Shown here: piece by piece, positions 49,723 to 59,930 of the stretch | How positions within the stretch are numbered: position 1 is the first letter of the stretch | How the letters are laid out: each line of letters opens with the position of its first letter | Source: Labyrinthula sp. Ha | Taxonomy: Eukaryota > Sar > Bigyra > Labyrinthulida > Labyrinthulaceae | Reading direction: 5' to 3' | Assembly (NCBI GenBank): GCA_015227615.1 | Contig: JAALGZ010000044.1 | Coordinates: forward strand, 186,001-250,000 | DNA: 64,000 bases | Notes under the pieces: model-generated | Database searches by the model: none | The model's input: only the letters and a program-made list of their open reading frames with translations | What the model was told of the DNA's origin: nothing | Program-made: the position numbers and the translations under genes

Positions 49723-51093
49723 ATGCAAAAACCACTTCTTTCTTTAACAGCAATCTCCACACTTACCTATTTTACTACCTATTTACACGAAGCATCTCCG
49801 ACTCACCTTGAATCCTCTGAAAAGCCAAAACAACTTGAAAAAGTAGTCGCAATATTTAGACACGGAGCTCGAACTCCTGTTTTTTCTTCTCCAACTTTGG
49901 AAAAACATCCTCTTCCTCTCTGCTACTTTCTTAATCGTCCTCCTGGTCTTGCTTTTGATCATCATCCATATTTTTTTCAACCAATAAACGTAACTGAACT
50001 TCATACAAATAAACCTCGTCCTTTTTCCCCAGTTGATTATCACCAATCTAAATCTCGTTTATTAGGTGGTTGCAGAAAAGGACAATTAACAGATTTAGGT
50101 GCTGAACAAGCAAATGAATTAGGAAAAATATTAAAAGATAAATATTTAAATATACTTAATATAAATGAAGAAAATATTTTAGATAATTTATATTCTAGAA
50201 GTACAAATGTAGCTCGTTGTGTTGCTACTTTAAGTGGAGTACTTGGTGGTTTAATTGGAGATGAAAAAAAAACAGTTGAAGTAAAAACAATGAAAACAAA
50301 AGAAGAAATAATGTATCCAAATCATAGAAGGTGTAAAAGATTAAGATATTTTATTGCAAAAGGTAAAAAACATTTTAGACAACTTGTAAGAAGAAATACA
50401 AAGAATGAGTTTTCTTCTTTATTTGAAGAAGTTGAAAAAGGTATTGGAAAAGAATTAGCAAAAGAATTAGTTCTTACAAGTCCAAAATTTGATTTTATAC
50501 CTTTAAGAGATTGGGCAAGTTCAATATCTGCACATAAAAAATGGCTGGATGGAGTTGAGTTTGGAAATTTAGAATATGCTATGAAAGAACAAGTATTAAA
50601 TAAGTTAAATAAAGCTGGCGTTGAACAAATTAGTGTATATTATGGAAAAGAAGTAAGTTTAGAATATGAAGAAAAAGAAAAAGAAAATTTTAGAGCAAGT
50701 ATTGGTGAATTTGTTTCTGAACTTGTTGAACATGTGGATTATGTAATTGAAGAAAAGAAAGAAAAAAGTATTTATGGATATGATAAAAAGTTTGCTTTAT
50801 ATTGTGGACATGATACAACAATAGTGCCTTTATTATATACATTTGATATCTTTGATGGCGATTGGCCAGAATATTGTGCAAACATAATTATTGAAGTATG
50901 GAAAGGTGAAGAAGTTGAAGTACGTATATTATATAATGGACAAGTAAAAAAAGTATTTAGCGAGAAAGAGTGGGAAAAGTTTGCAGAAATATTTGAAAAA
51001 GAAGTCGTAAGTATGGCTTGTACACCATCTGATCATGAAATTGAGTTTTTGGAAGAGAATAAAAAGATTATGGAAGGTTCTATATTTGGTTGA
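49723..51093 (+). CDS. Histidine acid phosphatase, ACP6-like (lysophosphatidic acid phosphatase type)
   Basis: 456 residues, single exon. VVAIFRHGARTP (41-52) carries the RHGxRxP motif with the phosphate-accepting His47, and YCGHDTTIVPLL holds the catalytic HD pair (about 363-364). SRLLGGCRKGQLTDLGAEQ and YSRSTNVARCVATLSG fit the ACP6 branch, as does IFDGDWPEY after the HD motif. Relatives hydrolyse lysophosphatidic acid or other phosphomonoesters. Residues 1-25 are hydrophobic but weakly so (PLLSLTAISTLTYFTTYL), consistent with a signal peptide or a membrane anchor, so secretion or an organelle lumen is inferred. Start chosen at the first ATG after a long CAAA-rich leader. A Lys/Glu-rich segment in the middle is longer than in animal ACP6. 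Active-site residues are complete. Confidence 0.9.
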   Translation: MQKPLLSLTAISTLTYFTTYLHEASPTHLESSEKPKQLEKVVAIFRHGARTPVFSSPTLEKHPLPLCYFLNRPPGLAFDHHPYFFQPINVTELHTNKPRPFSPVDYHQSKSRLLGGCRKGQLTDLGAEQANELGKILKDKYLNILNINEENILDNLYSRSTNVARCVATLSGVLGGLIGDEKKTVEVKTMKTKEEIMYPNHRRCKRLRYFIAKGKKHFRQLVRRNTKNEFSSLFEEVEKGIGKELAKELVLTSPKFDFIPLRDWASSISAHKKWLDGVEFGNLEYAMKEQVLNKLNKAGVEQISVYYGKEVSLEYEEKEKENFRASIGEFVSELVEHVDYVIEEKKEKSIYGYDKKFALYCGHDTTIVPLLYTFDIFDGDWPEYCANIIIEVWKGEEVEVRILYNGQVKKVFSEKEWEKFAEIFEKEVVSMACTPSDHEIEFLEENKKIMEGSIFG

Positions 51094-51180
51094 TATTCTT
51101 ATATATTAAAACAAAATGATCGTTTTTATTTCGTATTTAATATGATTGGTTGATTGATTTGATTGGTTGAATAAAAAAGA

Positions 51181-51919
51181 ATGACAAAAAGAAATAAAAT
51201 AAATGGAGATCCAGATGAAAAAAATTCATCAAAGAAACAAAAATTAGAATATGGAAAGCATAGAGAAGTAATTGTAATCCTTGAAGAAGCAACATTAGAA
51301 ACAGTTAAAACATCTAAAGTATATTTTCTTTGAATTCTTAAGTCTTTAGGGTAAGTTTGAGTTACTTAATTGTGATGACCACTTATATTTACATAAAAAA
51401 TTGAATAAAAAACCAGAAAATTCAAGACCAGATATAACTCATCAAATACTTTTAACTTTATTAGATTCACCTTTAAATAAAAGTGGATATTTAAAAATAT
51501 TTGTAAGAACAAATAATAATATATGTTTTACAGTAAGTAACAAAATACGTATTCCAAGAACTTTTAAACGTTTTTCTGGTTTAATAACACAACTTTTACA
51601 TAAATTAAAAATACAACCAATAGAAGAAAATTCAGAACCACTTATGAAAATAATAAAATCACCTATTCATAAACATCTTCCACCTAATAGTATTGTATTT
51701 AGTACAACTATGAAAGGTGAATTAGTTGAAATAGATACTTTTGTTAAAGAATTGAATGATAAGAAACCATATGTATTTATATTTGGTGCTTTTGCACATG
51801 GCTTTTTATCACCTAATTATTCACATAAAGATATATCTTTAAGTGAATATCCTTTGTCAGCTGCATATGCTGTAAGTAGATTAACAAACGCATTTGAAAA
51901 AAAGTGGAATATTTTATAA
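51181..51919 (+). CDS. NEP1/EMG1 pseudouridine N1-methyltransferase of small-subunit rRNA
   Basis: Two exons (51181-51318 and 51350-51919) joined by a 31-nt intron give 235 residues. NEP1 methylates a hypermodified pseudouridine in 18S rRNA and is needed for 40S ribosome assembly in the nucleolus. The start is basic (MTKRNK); VIVILEEATLETVK matches VIVVLEgASLETVK, and across the splice SKGKFELLNCDDH matches GK.yeLLNCD.H. RPDITHQILLTLLDSPLNKSG, here in two parts RPDITHQILL and LDSPLNKSG, is the family signature. IRIPRTFKRFSGL, QLLHKL, FIFGAFAHG and ISLSEYPLSAAYA complete it, including the knotted SAM site. The frame after the intron has no early ATG, so the first exon is required. The stop codon directly abuts that of the convergent MICAL-type gene. 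Confidence 0.95.
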
Positions 51920-53747
51920 TTATTTTCTTAATAAAGCTTCTTTTCTCATTTTAAAATCTACACCAATAAACCTTTCAGGTATTTCAACATTTCCTCTTTC
52001 TCTTGTATCTCGAAGTACATCTGGTAAATATCTATTTATTGGATCTATATCCCATAATACATATTCATTTATTGAATAACTATTTCTCCATCCAGTTTGA
52101 TTCATACAACTATATGAAAACCTTCTTTCTTTATCTCCTTCAATTAAACTTTTTCTTTGCATAACCATTAAACTAAATATTGCATCCATAGCTCCATGAA
52201 AACCTCTATTTGAACCTAATCCTTGTGGCCAAAAAGGTTCAAATAAAGTATCTCCAATAGGAAATACAGGTATACTATTATTAGAAGGTATACTTTCTAC
52301 TTGTACTTTATTTTCTTTCATAGTTAAAAATATATGTGGATTAACTGCACGTGCACGAGCACTAAAATCAAATAATTGAACTGGATTTTTCTTAGTAAAA
52401 GAACAAGTTTCCGGAATTCCAACAGCAGAAGATATTTTTCTAGCAAGTTTAAATAAGTTTTCAGTTTTTACATTAGACTTATCCAAAACAGGAGAATAAT
52501 GTGCAGATGTAATAATATTATTCTTCACAAGTGAAGATAAAGATATTGTAATAACAATATAATGTGTTGAACCACGTAAATATTCCATATTTTCACAACT
52601 AATAAACTCATTTAAAGCCTAAAAAAATAATAAAAAATATATAAAAAATATATACTTTAAGTGGTGAACTTCTCCAATCTGCATTTATTTTAGATACATT
52701 AAACTCTCTTAGTTTTTTTTCTATTTTATTTTTATCATTATATTCTAAATTTATAACTAAACCAATAGCTTGACTAAATTTATCAACAACTTTATCAAAA
52801 CCAAGTTTTCTTGAAGTTGAGCTCCATTCACCTTCTGCTAAAATAAGTGCATCAAATTCAATACAACTTAAAGCTATCTTTCTTTTACCTAAAGAAGTTC
52901 TTTTTAATTCTAATAAACCAAAGTTTTCATCATAAAAACCAACTTGTTCATTATCTAAATCAACAATATTATGTGATATAAATAAACTTTCATCTACTTT
53001 TGGTGAAAAACGCATATTACACTTAAAAGTAATATCATAATTTTCTTTATGATCTACTTTAAAAGAAAGTGGATCAACTTGTTCATCAAGCATTTGTTTT
53101 TGTATATCCTCATTCATACCAATACAAACTACTGAATATTTTCCATTTTCTAAAGGTAAACGAATATTTGATAATTCATATCCATATTTTATTCTTCCAC
53201 CTAGTAAAAGAAAAGTTTTTAATAAACAAAGTTGTATTTCTCTTGTACCCATATGTAATTTTGAATTTTTATCTACATCTTTCGTTTTTAATCTAGGATA
53301 AAAATATTTTGCACCTAAATCAACTAAACTATTCATAGTTTGTTCCCATAGAGTTAAAATATTTACTCTACTAAATTCCATTCTTTTTTCTATTATAGTA
53401 ACTTTATTACCTAATAGTAAACATTCTACAGCAGCTTTAAAACCACATGGACCAGCACCAGAAACAATAATATGTTCATTACTATTTAATTGACTTCCTT
53501 CAAGAGAAGTATTTAAGTAATTTTCAACTGTTTTTTTTCTTTTTGATATTTCAGAATTTAGAACTTTAAAAATCTGTTTTTGACGAAAAGACAGGTATTG
53601 TGGAAGTTGTGTACTAAGAATAGTATAACGAGGTAGACCAAGTATATCTTGAGAATTTGTGAGTTCTACAAGAGTTTCAAATGTAGATACTACATCTTTT
53701 GCTGTATTTGCTGATAGAAATGCTTCATAACTTTGTCTCTGCGTCAT
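51920..53747 (-). CDS. MICAL-type FAD monooxygenase, stand-alone flavoenzyme domain
   Basis: Two exons (53747-52656 and 52618-51920) joined across a 37-nt intron in phase 0 give 596 residues. IIVSGAGPCGFKAAVECLL (93-111) is the Rossmann FAD site, followed by VTIIEKR (116-122) and FSRVNILTLWEQTMNSLVDLGAKYFY, all close to MICAL (GAGPCGLR.A.EL, VEKR..FSR.N.LHLW, DLGAKkFY). In exon 2 IGDTLFEPFWPQGLGSNRGF (485-503) is the second FAD motif, near MICAL GDALLEPFWP.G.G..RGF. MICALs use NADPH and oxygen to oxidise actin methionines and break filaments. The CH, LIM and Rab-binding domains of animal MICAL are absent. Whether the target is actin is unknown. The insert between the two FAD motifs has little similarity. 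Two copies of attttccgca lie upstream. Confidence 0.9.
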
Positions 53748-53830
53748 TTTTGTGTTTATTTTGTTTGTAGAATTTCTAAATGTATATTTTGGGCAATTAA
53801 ATATTTGGGATTAAACTGGTATTTTTCATT

Positions 53831-53860
53831 ATTTTCCGCAAAAAGTTATATTTTCCGCAA
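53831..53860. promoter_or_regulatory. Paired attttccgcaa motif upstream of the MICAL-type gene
   Basis: The word attttccgcaa occurs at 53831-53841 and again at 53850-53860, 19 bases apart, 84 to 113 bases upstream of the ATG of the minus-strand MICAL-type gene. It is the only C/G-containing island in a very AT-rich promoter. The spacing of about two helical turns suits a dimeric or cooperative factor. It resembles E2F-like sites only loosely. Confidence 0.5.
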
Positions 53861-56800
53861 TATAAAAAATACACATTTTTGACAAATAATTAAAATAGAC
53901 ATTCTTTATTTTATAATATTTTAAATGATATTATTTATTATAGAATTGTTTATTTTGATATTGTATAAATAATAATATAATATAATAAAAATACATATTT
54001 CCTTCAAAATTTGTTATTTCCCAATAAATACAAAAAGATAAAGATTCATATCTTTCAGTCCTTCATAATCCAGTTACCTAATACTCTGGTCTCTTTACTC
54101 GTACACAACATTGCTTGTGAACCTCTGTAGATAGCTAGGTACTAAGTCTAATTATAAACTAAGCATAAAGAGGTTAAGACGTTCTTCAATGGCTTAGGTC
54201 GACTCCTAACTGCATATTTCTCTTTTTTTTACTTTGCATTTTGAACAACGTCACTTTTTAAAGCTTAGTTTCATATTCAAAAAGCTATTTCAACACTCTA
54301 CAAAATTACAAGACTGTCTGTGTGTTCATTTTTGTACGGGGTATTAGTTAATAAGTATGTTGCATACCTCAGTATAACACTGGCGAACAAAGATATGAAC
54401 TTGTAAACCTTGGTTTAGCTCTCATGCTCAGCGGCAAATATCGGGATAAAGTTTTGTATTGTTTCGCTAACCGTTATTACCATAAAGGAATCTTTGATGG
54501 ATCGTGACATGAACGGTAGTAATGGTAAGAAAAATAGCACGCTGATTCTTGGAGGTCCAAGAATCTTTTCCTGATTTAATATTTTTTTAAGAATCGTGGC
54601 TCGATAATGTATTGTATCCCCTTACTCGCTCCAACCACCATCACTTGAAAGTTTTTAGATGTGCAAATCTTGTGATTACTGTGGCTAACCAACAAACTGA
54701 ACTGGCTTCAACACACCTTGAAAAAGATTAATAAAGAATAAATACCTACCCAGAGTACTTGTTGAAGACAATTTTAAAGAATGTTTTCCACTATTTGCGC
54801 AAAACAGAAAAGTGCCAAGATACAGAGAACACTTAAGTGACAGCAAAATTTCGCATCATTATTCGTCAAGAAATGCCTCTTTCGCGACTTAAACTTAGTT
54901 TCACAGATCCTAAAACACAACTGCAGAGTGCTCTCTGTAAAACTTTTGAAATGCAATGAAGCACATTGTTTAAGCTGAACTTAAATTTTAGAACCAATCA
55001 ATATTCATTTGCGGTAGCGGAAGCCCTGTAGAGCCATTATATAGAAATTCTTGTACCTCAGCTACAACTTATTTCATGGAAACTTAAATGGATCTTTGGA
55101 ACACTAGCTGCAAGAGCTCCTAAAATGCAATTAACTGTGTAGTGTAAATTAGACTTAACTTTCTCAAATAAGCAGTGTCGGCTCTAAAAACTATTTTCAA
55201 CTTTAGGTTCTCAATACAGAGGAAAGAAAATATGTCAGAACAAATCTCTATGTTCAGAATGAACGTGACGACATAGATGAGCCTATGAAACCTTTTAAAG
55301 TTACCTTTTGGGTTCTTTAACCTATTGACTCAGGTTTCCACCTTTTCTAATAATGAAAATATATTGTTTAATAATTCCCAACTCCGCTTTACCTACAACA
55401 AACAATCTGTATCCAGCTTAATGGAGACTTGACACTGAAAATATTACAAGTATATCGAAAACCTCTACTTTGACATTAAAATAACTCAGTTAACCAATTT
55501 TTTGCACTTTGGAATCAAACTTGGCATTTATAGCAAGAGTCCAAAGTAATTGGCAAGCTCAGGTGGGCAAAAACTCCAAAAATATGAAATTAGCTCTAAA
55601 TTTCCTACATTCATAGCTTGGTTTGTTGCTAAATGAAAAACCTCACTAATTATAATGATGTTTCTTTTTTCACTGAAAAAACTGCTGTTTAAATTTCATA
55701 TGGTTTTAATTTCAAGTAGGAAGAGAAAGTTTCAAGTTTGGTGTATCACACAAAATATTAGAATATGCCGCTATTTATTCTACTTATCATATGTTCCAAT
55801 AAGTTACCGTTAATTCATATTGCCAATAAATCCTGAGTTATGCTTAGCGGTAATATATGTAAACGTTTTTTAGAAAAATTTAGCATTACCTATCATTAAT
55901 CAAAATTAGATAATTAGCCATACGACGCCAATTTCATGCTTATCTGTTCACTATGCTAATTCTCACAAAACATCAGAAAAAAGCAAAAAGTTATTACAGA
56001 TAAGCAAAGAGCTTTTAACAGAAGTAGACGCTCTTGTTCCACTTGACAAAGAGGTTTCTGATTTTTTCCTTATTACTTTCCCTGTTATTTCTATAGAAAA
56101 TGAGCTTGAAAATCTTATCTTTGTGTTGAAGCTTCAGGGCACGCCCACAGCTCAGACTCTGTGGGGGAGATAAAGCAAAAGGAGTCATTTCCAAATTCAT
56201 ATATTCATAAATACAGACTCTGGAGACAAAGCCAATTCATTTTTTGGTTATCTGCTTTTGTATCAAGTCCTTATCTTAATTTCCCAAGCTACTTGTATCA
56301 AACTTGGAAATTTGGCTACGGGACTGTGATAACTTCAACTAAACACGAGGGTATTGCACGTCATTTTAAAGTCCCAGGCCTAGCTTGCACATGACTCAGC
56401 GAAATCAAACTGATAGAGCACCAGCCTGGCAGAGCACATAACTTTTAGTTTTTCCTTTTTTGGTTTCAACATAGTTTTCTATGATCTAGAAATGGTCGCG
56501 CACATGAACATAAGACGCTTCAAGAAGGTAATCAAGTCCTTCCATTGCCTTTTCAACAGTGTCCATTGCCAGGTAAACAGAGACATGACACTAAATAATA
56601 TGTCCCATATGGTGAACTGGAACATAATGTAACCATCTAAGGCAACTCATATGTTCTATATTTGCTTAAACTAATAATCATTTCTTTTAGGAATTTTCAT
56701 TTTAAGGTTATGCTCTGTTCATACTTTAAGTTGGAGATCAACGAAATGGCAGCGAGGGGGAAAAGAATGTATTCTCACGATGATAAAAGGAGGTTTATTA

Positions 56801-59800
56801 AAGTACTAAATCTTACCAGGCTTAAATACAACAGTTTATTTCTCATTGGAGATCTTGTGTTACTAACCGACTCTACTAAATCAGTCATACTCTTAGTAGA
56901 AGAAAATATTAAAATGCTCTTGTGCAGGTGATGACCTTTTTCTATAAAAGATCACCTTGTAGCAAGCTTAAGCACTGGTACTCAAGCACTTAACCATCAC
57001 GGATGTATGTTACAGATCAAGAAGCTAACTTACTTTTAGCTAGAATCAATTATATACTGGGATCTATTTCTTGCTTTAATATGACCGGTGTATCCTAGGT
57101 ACTTGAGTTTACTGTTTTCTTGGACTAGAGTGTTGTTTTCAAAATATGGCAATACCCAGCGATTCTGGCTTCATAATTTTGCTAGAATTTTACTTTACTT
57201 TCCTCATCAATTTTATTCAAAACTGTTTTTTGATAATAAAGCTTAGATTCACGACTTCATTGTAACTCCGTTAAAATGAACAAGCACCTACTTAAGCAAA
57301 GCATTGAGGGGGATCTTTTGAAAAAGAAATTTGTAGTAACCTCACTCTTAATAGAGAGGTTCCTCTACAGGAAATGAGATGTTCGATGATCAAAGCTTCT
57401 GATTGTAACTGACATTCTCGGTTTTGCTCTAACATAGTCATTATTTAGAAAATTATATACACAATTTTGTACTGGAAATTAATTCCCAGATTCTTGGACA
57501 TGATCCAACTATCATAGTTCCATTATTACTATATGTGACGATTTATAACATTCAATACAAATTAAAACCAAAGCACAGGTGAATTGAAGATTAAGGTAAG
57601 GCCTTTCCTAAAATTCAAGATTATCAGCAGTATGCAATTTGATTGTGTTGGTCCAGATCTAGGGTGAATACTAGACATAGTGCTGACTTTGAACATCAGT
57701 ACGTATTACATGACATCTCCTTTCAAACAACCAAGGGCAGCTCTCTATATTATGCGAGCAAAATGAAACATGAATTTTCTTTGTTACGATATATTTTTAG
57801 TGCCAAAGAGGTTTAATTATGGATTGTGTTGGGAATGCCCCAAATATGGTTGTTGTAGTATTAACCGCCTTGATTAACGTCAAACTATTCAATGTATCAT
57901 CAACTTTTACGTACTCTGTTTTGTTCATGTGAAAATCAATCACGACTCCTGTTCAAAAAGTGTCAATTTTCTAGACGTTAATTCTAATTTCAACCCTATA
58001 TGTTGATAAGATCTCTCGAAATTAACTTTTCTTACACCTACTACTTTATTACTTTTTCCCAAAATGTCTTCACTGCAAATGGTTGGGCCAAATTTAAATG
58101 AATGAATAAAAGTTTTGCTAAATATGTTATAGCTGGGAGTAGAGAAACAAAATGGAATTTGTTTATTAAAAAAAAGTTCGTACTTTTTTGCCCCTGATTT
58201 CTCATTGTGTACATAAAAAACATCTTCTAGTATGCTTATAGATTCAATGGATAACCCGAACCAACCCTCCCAAAAATGGTCTACCTAGCAATTTCCGGCC
58301 ACAGTTTTACACATATCGTAACACCAAAGAAACGAATAGATGCAGAACCTCGTTCACACCAAAGGTCCTGGATCCCGAGAGCAAATATTTTACATTTAAA
58401 AAAAGTTATTTGGAAGAATTGGGCTGAGCACATATTAGGAACTCGTTTCTTTGTCTTATTTCTTGTTTCTTTATTTATATTTCATAACGCATAGAGATCC
58501 AAACTCTGCTTACAAAAGTCATCAGGATACACTCTATGTTTTTCTATTTGCAACCGCATTATTAGTTCACAGTTGCCCAAATCTCATGGTTTTGTTTCCG
58601 TTTTTTCACAGCAGCTTTTCGGTTCTTGGTTATTAGCTAGTTTTTGTGCGATTGTCTAGCTCTTTTCAAGTTTATCCCAGTGACCAATTTCTTGGTATCC
58701 GAGATACATTCTTAAATCTGGTTAGAAATAGAAAAGGCTTATCAAAAAAGTACAGGTATAAAAAAAATGTTTGCTCATAGAAATACAAAAAGGAATTAAG
58801 CTAAGCACAGACATTATTTCAATAGTAGTACGTGTTGGACATATAAAAAATGCAGACGAGTGAACATTTTGTAACTATTTTGTGACTTCCTTGATATAAT
58901 CTTGATGGCGCTGAATATATGAAAAAATTAATGATATAGTAAAAGTAAGATAAAAGAATGTGCTCTAATTTCATAGACCAAATCCCTGTCAGCAACTGAT
59001 TCTTTGGCACAATATTCTAGAAAGATAATTCTTACCCGACAGGGGCTCTTTACTAAGGGTTCTGTAGGATATGTAGTTCAAGAATTCTCTTGCACTAAGA
59101 ATAAAGATTTGTTGCAGTGGAAGCTGTATATTCCAATATCAATTAAAATGAGAGCTGACACCATATAGATTCTGGATTAAAGTTTAGCTTTTCTTAGTTG
59201 GGCAACATTTTTATCTGCAATATGTTTGCAATAGAACTAATTTTAGCTTGTCCTAATTTAAGTTTCTTTCTTCCGCCGTTGGACCGATGATACCTATCCC
59301 TGCATGCTTTATAACAAGTTACCCGTATCTAGCTATTTTATATTAATTGTATTTTCTATGAGAAATACTACTTAATAAATTTTAGTAAAAAATCCGGTCG
59401 ATTTTTGTGGCCGCTTCATAGTTAGTATGCATAAATGCGGATTCCCGGTTTCTAGTAGACGTGGGAGGTGTTTTCTAACCATGTTTAGCTTTCGTTACAT
59501 TCCCTTCAGACACAAAATTCCGTAAGTTCTCATAGTTGCTAGAGGGTCGTGTTCTTGTAAAATTTGCACTTCTTGAAATACTTGTTATAATTGCCCAAAA
59601 ACTTTATTGCAGCGAGAAAGAAAGGTGTTTTGCTCGTGATGTATATATTTGATGGAATATAGTAAGCCTCGCCAGTTGTGGCCAGAATTGCCTTTGGATA
59701 ACTTCTATCAGTTAACTTTAGAGTTAACAGAAGAAATGACAAAGGTTCTTTCTGAGACTAGCTTGTATCAAATCGGTACTTCAAGGGGCTTCCAGACTTC

Positions 59801-59930
59801 ACGATTTGATGAAAAGCAAGTGTTAAAGTATTCACACTTAGCGTCGGCAGCCCTCTCTAGTAAAAACTCTCTACAAAATAAGAATCACACATGAACATCC
59901 GTTCTTATTGATATACTTCAAGAAATTAGA
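53861..59930. other. Six-kilobase gene-free stretch
   Basis: No gene supported. Frames of 60-89 codons are scattered on both strands with no motif. The frame at 59649-59894 lies just before the LINE and might be part of its 5' region, but it has no similarity to the other copy. The first 150 bases are extremely AT-rich. Confidence 0.5.

Noticed and set aside
56388-56445. tRNA-like run gatagagcaccagcctggc
   Set aside because: No T arm or acceptor stem could be formed from the following T-rich sequence.
59649-59894. 81-codon frame just before the long LINE, possible LINE ORF1
   Set aside because: No counterpart in the shorter copy and no zinc knuckle or coiled coil; left unassigned.
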